From contig NZ_FOMO01000004.1 in the NCBI RefSeq assembly GCF_900112645.1, positions 124,001-188,000 on the forward strand: DNA of 64,000 bases. Reading direction: 5' to 3'. Within the stretch, counting starts at the first letter, position 1, and each line of letters opens with the position of its first letter. Shown here piece after piece: positions 1 through 11,009 of this stretch. Position numbers and translations under genes: made by a program. The notes below the pieces were generated by a model, which had not been told where the DNA came from, ran no database searches, and saw only the letters and a list, made by a program, of their open reading frames with translations. The stretch comes from Phytopseudomonas straminea. Lineage in GTDB: Bacteria > Pseudomonadota > Gammaproteobacteria > Pseudomonadales > Pseudomonadaceae.

Positions 1-1814
1 ACGGCGTCAAGGCCGAGCACAGCAGCGACTTCGCCGACTTCCTGGTGGACTTCGACAATTTCCATTCCACCCACTCGCCGGAAAACCGCGAACTGTCGGA
101 GTCGATATACAAGGCGCTGCGCGACAATGGCCACATCGCCACGCGCTCGGTGACCCAGTATTTCGACCCGGAAAAGGGCATGTTCCTGGCCGACCGTTTC
201 ATCAAGGGCACCTGCCCGAAATGCGCGACGCCGGATCAGTACGGCGACAACTGCGAGAAATGCGGCGCCACCTACGAGCCCACCGAACTGAAAGACCCGC
301 GCTCGGCGATTTCCGGCGCGGTGCCGGTGCTCAAGGACTCCAAGCACTTCTTCTTCAAGCTGCCGCAATTCCAGGACATGCTCCAGCAGTGGACGCGCAG
401 CGGCACCCTGCAGGAGTCGGTGGCCAACAAGCTCGCCGAGTGGCTGGACGGTGGTCTGCACGAGTGGGACATCAGCCGTGATGCGCCCTACTTCGGTTTC
501 GAGATTCCCGACGAGCCGGGCAAGTATTTCTACGTCTGGCTGGATGCCCCGATCGGCTACATGGCCAGCTTCAAGAACCTCTGCGCACGCCGGCCGGAGC
601 TGGACTTCGACGCGTTCTGGAACAAGGATTCCAAGGCCGAGGTGTATCACTTCATCGGCAAGGACATCGTCAACTTCCACGCCCTGTTCTGGCCAGCCAT
701 GCTCGAAGGCGCCGGCTACCGCAAGCCGACCGCCATCAACGTACATGGCTACCTGACGGTCAATGGCCAGAAGATGTCCAAGTCACGCGGCACCTTCATC
801 AAGGCGCGCACCTATCTGGATCATCTGAATCCCGAATACCTGCGTTACTACTACGCTGCCAAGCTGGGCCGCGGCGTCGATGACCTAGACCTGAACCTCG
901 AGGACTTCATCCAGAAGGTCAACTCGGACCTGGTCGGCAAGGTTGTCAACATCGCCAGCCGCTGCGCCGGCTTCATCCACAAGGGCAACGCCGGCGTGCT
1001 GGTCGCTGCCAATCCAGAGCCGGAGCTGTGGAACGCTTTCCAGAGCGCCGCGCCAGGCATCGCCGAAGCCTACGAGAGCCGCGACTTCGCCCGCGCCATG
1101 CGCGAGATCATGGCCCTGGCCGACCGCGCCAACGCCTGGATTGCCGACAAGGCGCCCTGGTCGCTGGCCAAGCAGGACAGCAAGGCCGACGAGGTGCAGG
1201 CGATCTGCGCCCTGGGCGTCAACCTGTTCCGCCAGCTGGTGATCTTCCTCAAGCCGGTGCTGCCGAACCTGGCGCGCGATGCCGAAGCGTTCCTCAACGT
1301 CGCACCGCTGACCTGGGCCGACCTGGCCACGCCACTGGCCGATCACCCGCTCAACCCCTTCACCCCACTGCTCGCGCGCATCGAGCCGGCCAAGGTCGAG
1401 GCCATGGTCGAAGCGTCCAAGGAAGACCTGGCTGCCGCCGAAGCCCCCAAAGGTAATGGCGAGCTGAAGAAGGACCCGCTGGCCGCTGAAATCACCTTCG
1501 ACGCCTTTGCCGCCGTCGACCTGCGAATCGCGCTGATCGAGAAATGCGAGTTCGTCGAAGGCGCCGACAAGCTGCTGCGCCTGACCCTGGATATTGGTGA
1601 CGAGAAGCGCAACGTGTTTTCCGGCATCAAGAGCGCCTACCCGGACCCGAGCAAGCTCGAAGGCCGCCTGACCCTGTACGTGGCCAACCTGGCCGCGCGC
1701 AAGATGAAGTTCGGCGTCTCCGAAGGCATGGTGCTGGCTGCCGGCCCTGGCGGCGAGGAAATCTACCTGCTCAGCCCGGACAGCGGCGCCAAGCCGGGCC
1801 AGCGGGTCAAGTAA
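1..1814 (+). CDS. metG: Methionyl-tRNA synthetase, 3' part (5' end outside window)
   Basis: Charges tRNA-Met with methionine in the cytoplasm. The reading frame is open from base 3, so the gene starts before the window; about 604 codons are present of a usual 670-680. Visible signatures are the zinc knuckle CPKC(x9)CEKC near the start, the KMSKSRGT class I signature at about 772-795, and a C-terminal tRNA-binding (EMAP/Trbp111-like) domain starting near [10 protein letters not shown]. The HIGH motif lies outside the window. Family assignment is secure. Confidence 0.97.
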   Translation, partial: GVKAEHSSDFADFLVDFDNFHSTHSPENRELSESIYKALRDNGHIATRSVTQYFDPEKGMFLADRFIKGTCPKCATPDQYGDNCEKCGATYEPTELKDPRSAISGAVPVLKDSKHFFFKLPQFQDMLQQWTRSGTLQESVANKLAEWLDGGLHEWDISRDAPYFGFEIPDEPGKYFYVWLDAPIGYMASFKNLCARRPELDFDAFWNKDSKAEVYHFIGKDIVNFHALFWPAMLEGAGYRKPTAINVHGYLTVNGQKMSKSRGTFIKARTYLDHLNPEYLRYYYAAKLGRGVDDLDLNLEDFIQKVNSDLVGKVVNIASRCAGFIHKGNAGVLVAANPEPELWNAFQSAAPGIAEAYESRDFARAMREIMALADRANAWIADKAPWSLAKQDSKADEVQAICALGVNLFRQLVIFLKPVLPNLARDAEAFLNVAPLTWADLATPLADHPLNPFTPLLARIEPAKVEAMVEASKEDLAAAEAPKGNGELKKDPLAAEITFDAFAAVDLRIALIEKCEFVEGADKLLRLTLDIGDEKRNVFSGIKSAYPDPSKLEGRLTLYVANLAARKMKFGVSEGMVLAAGPGGEEIYLLSPDSGAKPGQRVK

Positions 1815-1830
1815 ATAATCATCGCCTACC

Positions 1831-1856
1831 CCCGGCTCTCATCACCCAGAGCCGGG
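1831..1856 (+). terminator. Hairpin after metG
   Basis: CCCGGCTCT and AGAGCCGGG form a 9-bp perfect stem with an 8-nt loop, 17 bases after the metG stop. There is no strong T-run, so termination strength is uncertain. Confidence 0.5.
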
Positions 1857-1895
1857 AGCTGGTAATCAAGTGATAAGCGGCCGTTTGGCGGCCAA

Positions 1896-1966
1896 TTGTG
1901 GGAACGGGTGGGGACGCCTAGTTCACGCCCGCGATTTCGCGCGCATGGCGCGCTCCCACGAAAGCA
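1896..1966. repeat. REP-like imperfect inverted repeat
   Basis: The segment starts GTGGGAACGGG and ends GCGCGCTCCCACG, with CCCGCGATTTCGCGCGC inside. This resembles the short palindromic intergenic repeats common in Pseudomonas. No gene is evident between 1815 and 2056. Confidence 0.5.
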
Positions 1967-2056
1967 GGTCGATGTCCGCTATCGTCCCTTTGCTGGCGAA
2001 CATACGCGCTGGAAAGCCATGCGCGAAAGATCGCGAACTGTTTCCGAGGTGCAGGG

Positions 2057-2857
2057 ATGCTTTTCTCTAAATCCCGCTTTCTGACCACCGCTCTAGCCCT
2101 GCTGGCCCTGGTCGGCTGCTCGCCGTCTGGTGACGGTCGCGCACCGGCCGGCGCTGCGCTGCTTGGCGAAACGGCACAGCAAGGCGCCTTTCTCGCCTAC
2201 GAACACAGCGTCGGTATCCGCCTGCCGGTCGAGCAGGTCGAGCCGCGCCTGGCTGCCGTGCGTGAAGCGTGCAGCAGCCAGCGCTTCGGCCAGTGTGATC
2301 TGCTGGGCATCGAGCAGAGCCAGGGCGCTTACCAGGCCGCCAGCATTACCGTGCGCATCGTCCCAGCCGGCGTCGAGCCCATGGTCGGCTTTGCGGGCGA
2401 CGGCGGTGAGTTGCAAAGTCGGCATACGCGCGCCGAAGACCTCGCCCAGGCGGTCAGCGATACCGAGCAGCAACGCCAGCGCCTGGAACGCCAGCGCAAG
2501 ACGCTACTGCAGTACCAGGCCCGCACCGATCTGAGTGTCAGCGACATGCTCGCCCTGGCCCGCGAGTTGGCCGATGTGGAAGTGCAACTGGCCGGCAACG
2601 CCCAGCAATCGGCGCAGCAACAACGGCGATTGACCACCAATCTGCTGACCCTGAGTTTCAGCACCGACGGCGAGCCGGTCGGGCGCCTGGCGCGTATCGG
2701 TGCTGCCGCCAGCGGCATGCTCGACAACGCCACCGAGGGCGCCACCGAAGCCATCCGCCTGCTCGGCTACGGCATTCCCTTCGTCATCATCCTGTTCCCG
2801 CTCGCCCTGCTGGTCCGCTGGCTGTGGCGCAAGGCCAGCCGCGTTCGCAAAGCCTGA
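2057..2857 (+). CDS. DUF4349-type lipoprotein
   Basis: 266-aa envelope protein of unknown function. A signal peptide ends in the lipobox LVGC (Cys at about residue 21), so lipidation is expected. The middle (about residues 130-200) is a Gln/Arg-rich coiled coil, and a hydrophobic segment near the C-terminus (IPFVIILFPLALLVRWLW) is a membrane anchor followed by basic residues. This order matches DUF4349 proteins. The start follows GAGGTG at good spacing. The gene lies between metG and the rnfB-like gene with no sign of a shared operon. Confidence 0.75.
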   Translation: MLFSKSRFLTTALALLALVGCSPSGDGRAPAGAALLGETAQQGAFLAYEHSVGIRLPVEQVEPRLAAVREACSSQRFGQCDLLGIEQSQGAYQAASITVRIVPAGVEPMVGFAGDGGELQSRHTRAEDLAQAVSDTEQQRQRLERQRKTLLQYQARTDLSVSDMLALARELADVEVQLAGNAQQSAQQQRRLTTNLLTLSFSTDGEPVGRLARIGAAASGMLDNATEGATEAIRLLGYGIPFVIILFPLALLVRWLWRKASRVRKA

Positions 2858-3010
2858 CCCGTCGCCGTGCCCTGTACCGGGCGCGGCGCATGCCGGATAA
2901 TGGCCGGCTCACGCTTGCACCAGACCTGCTCCGCCGATGATCGACTTTCCCCACATCGCCTGTTCGTACCGTCATGGCTCGCGCCTATGCCGTCGAGCCT
3001 GGGTGCGCCC

Positions 3011-4126
3011 ATGAGCAATGCGCAGCGGATCGCTGCCATCGACGCCCTGCTGCCACAAACGCAATGCGGCAAGTGCGGGCACCCCGGCTGCCTGCCCTAC
3101 GCTGAAGGCATCGCTGCGGGTGAGGCGATCAACAAGTGCCCACCCGGCGGCATGGCGACCATCCATGCCCTCGCCGACCTGTTGCAGGTGCCCGAGCTGC
3201 CGCTGGCCTTGCCTGCCACGCCGGCCCAGGTGGCGGTGATTCGCGAGGCCGAGTGCATCGGCTGTACCAAATGCATCCAGGCCTGCCCGGTGGACGCCAT
3301 CGTCGGCGCCGCCAAGCTGATGCACACGGTGATCGGCGACGAATGCACGGGCTGCGAGCTGTGCATCGCCCCCTGTCCGGTGGACTGCATCGACCTGATC
3401 ACCCTGGCGCCAGCCGAAGCCGAGGTACAACGCGCCCATGCTGACCAGTTCCGCGCTCGTCACCAGCATCGCCAGGCCCGCCTGGCACGCAACGATGCCC
3501 GCCGTCGCGCGGCTCGCCCGGTACGCCCCGCACAGGTGGAAACGCCCGTCCAACAATCGGCCGCTACGCCCTCGCTGAAGCAGGCGAAGATCGATGCCGC
3601 CATGAGCCGCGCCCGGTGGCAGAAAGCCCAAAAGGCCTTTGGTGACTCGCCCAGTGATGACCAGCGCCAGCAACTCGCGGCGCTGCAACAGGCTGCCGAG
3701 CGCGATCAGCAGCGCCTCGCCGAGCTGCAGGCGACGCCCGCACAGGACGCGCCAAGCCCAGGCGAGCAGGCGCTCAAACAAGCCAAGATCGACCTGGCCG
3801 GCCACCGCATGGCCCTGAAGGCCGCCGAGCGCCGAGGCCTCGACGAACAGGCCTTGGCGCCATTGCGCAGTGCCTATGCCGCTGCCCAGGAGGCTCTGCA
3901 CCTGGCTGAAGAACGCTGCGGCAAGCCCGCACCTGCCCGTGTGCTGGTCGACAAGGCTGGGCTCGGCGCACCGCTGCGCCAGTTGAAGACCGACCTGGCC
4001 TACGCTCGCGCCGAACTCAGCAAATTGCAGCGCAGTGAGCCGGCTGACAGCACCAAGATACGCGATGCCCAAGCGCGCCTGGCAGAGGCAGAACGCCGCC
4101 TGCAGGCGCACAACAGCGCCAGTTAG
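3011..4126 (+). CDS. RnfB-like ferredoxin with long coiled-coil tail
   Basis: 371 aa. The N-terminus has the RnfB iron-sulfur motif CGKCGHPGC...C (4Fe-4S), then two ferredoxin clusters, [12 protein letters not shown] and [12 protein letters not shown]. It lacks the N-terminal membrane helix of classical RnfB. The last 200 residues are Ala/Gln/Arg-rich and contain three related helical blocks beginning [20 protein letters not shown] and [10 protein letters not shown]. No rnfA, C, D, G or E genes are adjacent in the window. nth follows within 30 bases. The electron-transfer role is inferred from the clusters; the partner is unknown. The start was chosen at [11 protein letters not shown], where family similarity begins. 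Confidence 0.85.
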   Translation: MSNAQRIAAIDALLPQTQCGKCGHPGCLPYAEGIAAGEAINKCPPGGMATIHALADLLQVPELPLALPATPAQVAVIREAECIGCTKCIQACPVDAIVGAAKLMHTVIGDECTGCELCIAPCPVDCIDLITLAPAEAEVQRAHADQFRARHQHRQARLARNDARRRAARPVRPAQVETPVQQSAATPSLKQAKIDAAMSRARWQKAQKAFGDSPSDDQRQQLAALQQAAERDQQRLAELQATPAQDAPSPGEQALKQAKIDLAGHRMALKAAERRGLDEQALAPLRSAYAAAQEALHLAEERCGKPAPARVLVDKAGLGAPLRQLKTDLAYARAELSKLQRSEPADSTKIRDAQARLAEAERRLQAHNSAS

Positions 4127-4154
4127 AGCGCCACGACAGACCTGATGCCCGACC

Positions 4155-4793
4155 ATGAACGCCACCAAACGCCTTGAAATCTTCCGCCGCCTGCACGAAG
4201 ACAACCCCGAGCCCAAGACCGAGCTGGCCTACAGCACGCCCTTCGAGCTGCTGGTGGCGGTAACGCTATCGGCTCAGGCTACCGACGTCAGCGTCAACAA
4301 GGCCACGGCCAAGCTGTTTCCGGTGGCCAATACGCCAGAGGCCATCTACGCCCTGGGTGTAGAAGGGCTGAGCGAATACATCAAGACCATCGGCCTGTAC
4401 AACAGCAAGGCCAAGAACGTCATCGAGGCCTGCCGCATTCTTATCGAAAAACACGGCAGCCAGGTGCCGGACAATCGCGAGGACCTTGAAGCCCTGCCCG
4501 GCGTCGGTCGCAAGACCGCCAACGTGGTGCTCAACACCGCCTTTCGCCAACTGGCCATGGCCGTGGATACGCACATTTTCCGGGTCAGCAACCGCACCGG
4601 CATCGCCCCTGGCAAGAACGTCGTGGAGGTCGAGAAGAAGCTGCTCAAGTTCGTGCCCAGGGATTATCTGCTCGACGCCCACCACTGGCTGATCCTGCAT
4701 GGCCGCTACGTGTGCCAGGCGCGCAAGCCGCGCTGTGGCAGCTGCCGTATCGAAGACCTGTGCGAATACAAGCAGAAGACGTCGGACGATTGA
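4155..4793 (+). CDS. nth: Endonuclease III
   Basis: DNA glycosylase/AP lyase of base-excision repair that removes oxidised pyrimidines. At 212 aa it is the normal length. It shows the helix-hairpin-helix LPGVGRKTANVVLN with the catalytic Lys, the catalytic Asp in VDTHIFRVSNR, and the C-terminal 4Fe-4S loop C(x6)C(x2)C(x5)C in CQARKPRCGSCRIEDLC. It follows the rnfB-like gene as in other Pseudomonas. Confidence 0.97.
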   Translation: MNATKRLEIFRRLHEDNPEPKTELAYSTPFELLVAVTLSAQATDVSVNKATAKLFPVANTPEAIYALGVEGLSEYIKTIGLYNSKAKNVIEACRILIEKHGSQVPDNREDLEALPGVGRKTANVVLNTAFRQLAMAVDTHIFRVSNRTGIAPGKNVVEVEKKLLKFVPRDYLLDAHHWLILHGRYVCQARKPRCGSCRIEDLCEYKQKTSDD

Positions 4794-4900
4794 TGCTTCA
4801 TAGCTTTCTGATATGAGTTGATTGAAAAAATCTTTTTTACTCCCTTCACGTTTGCCCTTATAAGGTCGGCAAATGGCCCCTGTAGCCGGGAGTGAAGCGC

Positions 4901-5080
4901 ATGAGCAACGGCAAAGAAGACCTGGAACTGGACGACGACTTCGTCAGCGACGAAACGGACAGCAGCGAAGCCCCGGTGGAAGTGGCGAAAACCAACCTCA
5001 CTAAGCGACGCATCATCGACAATTTCCTCGAGGAGCGACGCCTGCACAAGCAGCTGGCCGAGTACGATTTCGATCTGTAA
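4901..5080 (+). CDS. PA3496-family small protein
   Basis: 59-aa acidic protein with a conserved basic tail around RRIIDNFLEERRLHKQL and ending EYDFDL. This matches the small protein next to nth in P. aeruginosa (PA3496 family, putative envelope integrity). ATG at 4901 is preceded by GGGAG at 8 bases; an in-frame GTG at 4892 is less likely. It is convergent with trxB across a shared terminator. Confidence 0.8.
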   Translation: MSNGKEDLELDDDFVSDETDSSEAPVEVAKTNLTKRRIIDNFLEERRLHKQLAEYDFDL

Positions 5081-5103
5081 ACCGGTCACCAGCGGCGAGA
5101 CAT

Positions 5104-5142
5104 GAAAAAATGCCCGTATCCATGGATACGGGCATTTTTCGT
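5104..5142. terminator. Bidirectional rho-independent terminator
   Basis: The perfect stem CCCGTATC/GATACGGG is flanked by A-run and T-run on either side. It ends both the PA3496-family gene and trxB. Confidence 0.9.
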
Positions 5143-5163
5143 TGCGCGACTCGCACCGGACAT

Positions 5164-6318
<1,155 letters not shown>

Positions 6319-6340
6319 TCACTTGTTGGAGACAACCCTG

Positions 6341-7108
6341 ATGCGCGCTCCCGTGCTGTCCGGCCCGCAATACCTGGGCGAAGGCCTGAAGCTGGTCATG
6401 AGCCCCGGCCTGCGGCTGTTCGTGCTGTTGCCGCTGGCGATCAACCTGATCCTGTTCAGCCTGATGATCGGCTTTGCCGTGCAGCAGTTCAGCGGCTGGG
6501 TGGATACATTCATGCCGTCGCTGCCGAGCTGGCTGAGCTTTCTGCAGTACCTCCTCTGGCCCCTGTTCGTGGTGCTGGTCATTCTCATGGTGTTCTTCAC
6601 CTTCACCATGGTGGCCAATATCGTCGCGGCGCCCTTCAACGGCTTTCTCGCCGAGAAGGTCGAGGTGGTGGTGCGCGGCCAGGACAACTTCCCGCCGTTC
6701 AGCTGGGGCGAGCTGATCGCCATGGTGCCGCGTACCCTGGGCCGCGAGGGGCGCAAGCTGGCGTATTTCCTGCCACGGGCCCTGGGCCTCTTGATCCTGT
6801 CGTTCATTCCGGTGGTCAACCTGGTCGCGGCGCCGCTGTGGCTGCTGTTCGGCGTGTGGATGATGGCCATCCAGTACATCGACTACCCCGCCGACAACAA
6901 CAAGGTCAGCTGGCAGGACATGCTCGCCTGGCTGCGCGAGAAGCGCTGGCAGTCCCTGGGTTTTGGCGGCATCACCTACGCTGCGCTGCTGGTGCCCTTC
7001 GTCAACATCCTGATGATGCCGGCTGCGGTGGCGGGCGCGACCCTCTTCTGGGTGCGCGAAGGTGGGGTGAGTTCAGGAACGGTCGCTGTCACGCAAACGC
7101 CACGCTGA
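6341..7108 (+). CDS. cysZ: Sulfate transporter CysZ
   Basis: 255-aa inner-membrane protein for sulfate uptake feeding cysteine synthesis. It has four or more hydrophobic segments and the family stretch [18 protein letters not shown]. The start [12 protein letters not shown] is preceded by GGAGA 8 bases upstream; an upstream open stretch of 39 codons is not family-like. The glycosyltransferase gene begins 15 bases after its stop. Confidence 0.92.
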   Translation: MRAPVLSGPQYLGEGLKLVMSPGLRLFVLLPLAINLILFSLMIGFAVQQFSGWVDTFMPSLPSWLSFLQYLLWPLFVVLVILMVFFTFTMVANIVAAPFNGFLAEKVEVVVRGQDNFPPFSWGELIAMVPRTLGREGRKLAYFLPRALGLLILSFIPVVNLVAAPLWLLFGVWMMAIQYIDYPADNNKVSWQDMLAWLREKRWQSLGFGGITYAALLVPFVNILMMPAAVAGATLFWVREGGVSSGTVAVTQTPR

Positions 7109-7123
7109 TGTCACAAACGCTAC

Positions 7124-8353
7124 ATGACAGCAGCACAGACTGCTGTCATGAGCACTCCCCCGCTATTCATCGCCCTGGTCAGCGAGACCTACAGCCCGGA
7201 AATCAACGGCGTAGCCAATACCCTTAGCCATCTGGTCAAAGGCCTGCGTGCCCGCGGCCATCGCCTGCAGTTGATCCGCCCACGCCAACACCAGGACGCC
7301 CCCGCTGCCAATGACGACGACCTGCTGCTGACCCGCGGCTGGCCGCTGCCCGGCTACCGCGGCCTGCAGTGGGGGCAGTCGGCGCGCCACAAGCTGCTGC
7401 GCCTGTGGCGACGCCAGCGCCCTGATGTGCTGTATATCGCCACCGAAGGGCCGTTGGGCCTTTCAGCTCTACGTGCCGCGCGGCGTCTACAGATACCGGT
7501 GATCAGCGGCTTTCACACCAACTTCCAGCAGTATACCGGGCATTACGGCATCACCCTTTTAACCCGCCTGCTGACCAATTACCTGCGCTGGTTTCACAAC
7601 GCCTCACGCATGACCCTGGTGCCCAGCCTCAGCCAGCGCTGCGAGCTGCAACGTCGCGGCTTCGAGCGCCTGGAACTGCTCGCCCGCGGCGTGGATGCCT
7701 GGCTGTTCAACCCGGCGCGACGCAGCGATGAACTGCGCCGCACCTGGGGCCTGGGCGAGCAGGACATCGCCGTGCTGCATGTCGGCCGGCTGGCCGCCGA
7801 GAAGAACCTGGATCTGCTGGTCACCACCTTCCAGGCGTTGCAGCGCCAATCTGCCGGCAAGCGCCTGCGACTGGTGGTGGTCGGTGACGGGCCACTGCGT
7901 GAAAGCCTGCACAAGCAGCTGCCGGATGCGCTGTTCTGCGGCATCCAACGCGGCGAGGCGCTGGCGCAGCATTACGCCAGCGGCGACATCTTTCTGTTTC
8001 CGAGCCTCTCGGAAACCTTTGGCAACGTGCTGCTCGAAGCCATGGCCTCGGGGCTTGGCGTGGTCGCCTTCGATCAGGCCGCCGCTGCCCAGCATGTCGA
8101 GGATGGCCACAACGGCATGCTGGCCAGCGTCGATGATGAACGCACTTTCATCGACGCGGCCGGCTGGCTACTGGAGAACGGCGAGAACCTGCGTCGGGTG
8201 CGCCTCAACGCCCGTCAGCACGCGGCCAGACAAGGCTGGTCGAGTATCGTCGAACAGTTCGAACAGCACCTGTACACCGCGCAGCTGGATAGCAGCGTGC
8301 CTAAGGCTGGCCGCAAGCCAACCCTGGCGATCGAGAGCAAACGCGCGAATTGA
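7124..8353 (+). CDS. GT4-family glycosyltransferase (mannosyltransferase type)
   Basis: 409-aa GT-B fold enzyme. The N-terminal domain starts IALVSETYSPEINGVANT, typical of alpha-mannosyltransferases acting on glycolipids. The C-terminal domain has VLHVGRLAAEKNLD and the EX7E donor-binding motif in SETFGNVLLEAMASG. It is probably cotranscribed with cysZ. The acceptor substrate cannot be told from sequence. An alternative start lies at 7148 (MSTPPLFIAL). Confidence 0.88.
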   Translation: MTAAQTAVMSTPPLFIALVSETYSPEINGVANTLSHLVKGLRARGHRLQLIRPRQHQDAPAANDDDLLLTRGWPLPGYRGLQWGQSARHKLLRLWRRQRPDVLYIATEGPLGLSALRAARRLQIPVISGFHTNFQQYTGHYGITLLTRLLTNYLRWFHNASRMTLVPSLSQRCELQRRGFERLELLARGVDAWLFNPARRSDELRRTWGLGEQDIAVLHVGRLAAEKNLDLLVTTFQALQRQSAGKRLRLVVVGDGPLRESLHKQLPDALFCGIQRGEALAQHYASGDIFLFPSLSETFGNVLLEAMASGLGVVAFDQAAAAQHVEDGHNGMLASVDDERTFIDAAGWLLENGENLRRVRLNARQHAARQGWSSIVEQFEQHLYTAQLDSSVPKAGRKPTLAIESKRAN

Positions 8354-8392
8354 GACCGGGAAGATGACGGGCCGCAGGCCGCGGCCCGAGAG

Positions 8393-8875
8393 TCAGGCCA
8401 GGGCCTTCTCGATGGCCTGGATCAGCGCCGGATCATCCGGCGCGGTGCGCGGCGAGAAACGCGCGAGCACACGGCCATCCTGGCCCACCAGAAACTTCTC
8501 GAAATTCCAGGTGATGTCGCCGGGAAACTCCGCGCCCTCACCGGCCAGCAAGCGATACAGCGGATGACGACCGCTGCCGTTGACCTCCAGTTTGCTGCTC
8601 AGCGGAAAGGTCACGCCGTAGTTCAGGCTGCAGAACTGGGCGATGGCCGCCTCGTCATCCGGCTCCTGCCCGGCGAACTGGTTGCAGGGCACGCCCAGCA
8701 CGCTGAACCCTTGGGCGGCGTAGGTCTGCTGCAAGCGTTCGAGACCGGCATATTGCGGCGTGAGGCCGCATTTGGAGGCGACATTGACCACCAGCACCAC
8801 CTTGCCCTTGAGCGGAGCCAGCGGCAGCTCCTGGCCGTCTAATGCGTGCAGTGTCAGGTCGTGGAAGGCGCTCAT
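8393..8875 (-). CDS. Glutathione peroxidase-family thiol peroxidase
   Basis: 160 aa, full length for a bacterial GPx. The peroxidatic Cys is in VASKCGLTPQYAGLE, with conserved CNQFAGQEP and the WNFEKFLV block (Trp/Asn of the catalytic tetrad). It reduces hydroperoxides in the cytoplasm, probably with thioredoxin as reductant in bacteria. Its 3' end faces the glycosyltransferase gene. Confidence 0.93.
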   Translation of the reverse strand: MSAFHDLTLHALDGQELPLAPLKGKVVLVVNVASKCGLTPQYAGLERLQQTYAAQGFSVLGVPCNQFAGQEPDDEAAIAQFCSLNYGVTFPLSSKLEVNGSGRHPLYRLLAGEGAEFPGDITWNFEKFLVGQDGRVLARFSPRTAPDDPALIQAIEKALA

Positions 8876-8916
8876 GATGGGTGCTCCGGGTAAAGCGAGG
8901 CAGTGAAGATAAAACT

Positions 8917-8944
8917 AAAAAGGCGCCTGAAAAGGCGCCTTTTC
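8917..8944. terminator. Hairpin terminator upstream of gpx, downstream of slyD
   Basis: AAAAAGGCGCCTgaaaAGGCGCCTTTT forms a perfect 7-bp GC stem flanked by A- and T-runs, and lies just past the slyD stop on the minus strand. Confidence 0.88.
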
Positions 8945-9012
8945 ATGACTGCAGCTTAGCAGTCACTCATGACCATCTGCCAGCAGCGACCGATTCGCTG
9001 CCGACATACGGA

Positions 9013-9498
9013 TCAGTGGTGATGACCACCTTCGCCATGGATGTGACCATGGGCGATTTCTTCCTGGCTGGCGTCGCGCACGTTGACGACCTTGACCGCG
9101 AAATTCAGGCGCTGGCCGGCCAGCGGGTGGTTGCCGTCGACGATCACGTCATCGCCTTCCAGCTCGCGGATGGTGACGATCTGCATGCCGCCGTCCGGGC
9201 CGGAGGCGTGGAACTGCATGCCGACTTCCAGCTCGTCGACGCCTTCGAACATCGAGCGGTTCAGGGTGGCAACCAGTTCGGCGCTGTATTCGCCGTAGGC
9301 TTCTTCCGGCTCGACGGCAACCTTGACTTCGTCACCGGCCTGCTTGCCGACCAGGGCCTTCTCGAGACCGACGATGATGTTGCCGGCACCGTGCAGGTAA
9401 ACCAGCGGCGCGCCGCCAGCGGAACTATCGATCACCTCACCGGCATCGTTGGTCAGGGTATAGTCGATGGAAACGGCCTTGTTGGCGGCGATCTGCAT
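9013..9498 (-). CDS. slyD: FKBP-type peptidyl-prolyl isomerase SlyD
   Basis: 161-aa cytoplasmic prolyl isomerase and metallochaperone. It has the split FKBP domain (VSIDYTLTNDAGEVIDSS; GLEKALVGKQAGDEV) with an insert-in-flap region, and a His-rich tail (HGHIHGEGGHHH) that binds nickel or zinc. The start MQIAANKAVSIDY fits the family; an upstream in-frame ATG at 9624 adds 42 non-conserved residues. Confidence 0.93.
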   Translation of the reverse strand: MQIAANKAVSIDYTLTNDAGEVIDSSAGGAPLVYLHGAGNIIVGLEKALVGKQAGDEVKVAVEPEEAYGEYSAELVATLNRSMFEGVDELEVGMQFHASGPDGGMQIVTIRELEGDDVIVDGNHPLAGQRLNFAVKVVNVRDASQEEIAHGHIHGEGGHHH

Positions 9499-9810
9499 GG
9501 GGCGAACCTTTTGCTCGAGGAAAATGAACGTGTAAGTGTAACCAACGGCGGTGGCGAAAGCGACCCAAGCCCAGACGGGCGGGCCGCATCCGCGGTCGTC
9601 GTGGTCGGTTTTGAGCAAGATCATGACGGCTATTGGGTGGCTGTCCTATCCTGCGGCCATACTCAACACTTGCGCCATCAACCGCCCTGGCAAAATCGAG
9701 CCTGGGTGCTCGACGCCGCGCAGCGTCAGGCGAGAATCGGCACGAACTTCACCTGTGGCTGGTGTGTCGCAACATCAGTTCCAATGCTTCTGGATGCTAA
9801 GGACTTCTGA

Positions 9811-10995
9811 ATGCCCGCACGCAATATTCTGGTGATCAACTGCGGTAGCTCTTCCATCAAGTTCGCCCTGGTCGACCCCGATCAGCAGGCGTTCGCCATC
9901 AGCGGCCTGGCGGAGCGGCTCGGCAACGCCGATGCGTTGCTGCATTGGCAACTGGGCGGCGTCAAACACAGCCAAGCCATTCCCGGCGATGACCATCGCG
10001 CCGCACTGGCCCACCTGTTGCAGCGCGTGCAGGAGGCCACTGGCGGCCAACTGCACGGCATTGGCCACCGGGTGGTACACGGCGGTGAACACTTCACCAG
10101 CGCCCAACGTCTTGACGACGCGGTGATCGCCGCGATCCGCGCCGTCGCGCCCCTGGCGCCGCTGCACAATCCGGCGGGCCTGCTGGGCATCGAGGCGGCC
10201 CTGGCGCTGTACCCCGAGCTGCCCCAGGTGGCGGTGTTCGACACGGCCTTCCATCAGAGCCTGCCCGAGCACGCCTTCCGCTACGCGGTGCCGGAGCAGC
10301 TGTATCGTGATCACGGCGTACGCCGCTATGGCTTCCACGGCACCAGCCACCGCTTCGTCAGTGCCCGCGCGGCCGAACTCACCGGTCTGCCGGCGAGCGA
10401 CAGCGCCTGGCTGGTCGCCCACCTGGGCAATGGCTGCTCGACCTGTGCGGTGGTCAATGGTCAAAGCCGCGACACCAGCATGGGCCTGACGCCACTCGAA
10501 GGCCTGGTGATGGGCACGCGCAGCGGCGACGTCGACCCCAATCTGCACAGCCACCTCTCGCGCACCCTGGGCTGGAGCCTGGAGCAGATCGATCGCATGC
10601 TCAATCACGACAGCGGCCTGCTGGGCCTGTCGGGGCTTTCCAACGATATGCGCAGCCTCGAGCAGGCGCGTGAGGAAGGTCATGCCGGTGCCACCCTGGC
10701 CATCGAAGTATTCTGCTATCGCCTGGCAAAATCCCTGGCGGCCATGAGCTGCGCCCTGCCGCGCCTGGACGGCCTGATCTTCACCGGGGGCATCGGCGAG
10801 AACTCACCGCTGATCCGCAGCAAGACGGTGGCGCACCTGAGCCTGCTCGGCCTCAAGCTCTACGAAGCGGCCAACGCCCGCTGCCTGCGCGGCGTCAGCG
10901 GGCCGATCCACGCGGCGGACCATACGCGGGTGCTGGTGGTGCCCACCAACGAGGAGCGGCAGATCGCCCTCGACACCCTGGCGCTGCTCGACTGA
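9811..10995 (+). CDS. ackA: Acetate kinase
   Basis: 394 aa. Interconverts acetyl phosphate plus ADP with acetate plus ATP. ASKHA-fold motifs: [70 protein letters not shown]. It lies 14 bases before pta and is certainly in the same operon. Together they handle acetate overflow and acetyl-phosphate supply. Confidence 0.98.
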   Translation: MPARNILVINCGSSSIKFALVDPDQQAFAISGLAERLGNADALLHWQLGGVKHSQAIPGDDHRAALAHLLQRVQEATGGQLHGIGHRVVHGGEHFTSAQRLDDAVIAAIRAVAPLAPLHNPAGLLGIEAALALYPELPQVAVFDTAFHQSLPEHAFRYAVPEQLYRDHGVRRYGFHGTSHRFVSARAAELTGLPASDSAWLVAHLGNGCSTCAVVNGQSRDTSMGLTPLEGLVMGTRSGDVDPNLHSHLSRTLGWSLEQIDRMLNHDSGLLGLSGLSNDMRSLEQAREEGHAGATLAIEVFCYRLAKSLAAMSCALPRLDGLIFTGGIGENSPLIRSKTVAHLSLLGLKLYEAANARCLRGVSGPIHAADHTRVLVVPTNEERQIALDTLALLD

Positions 10996-11009
10996 TTTCG
11001 GAGAACCCC

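Noticed and set aside
2972-4216. Long minus-strand frame opposite the rnfB-like gene
   Set aside because: Antisense shadow: no ribosome-binding site and composition follows the opposite strand's third-base bias.
9499-9624. N-terminal extension of slyD to an upstream ATG
   Set aside because: The 42 residues are not family-like and the region looks like the promoter.
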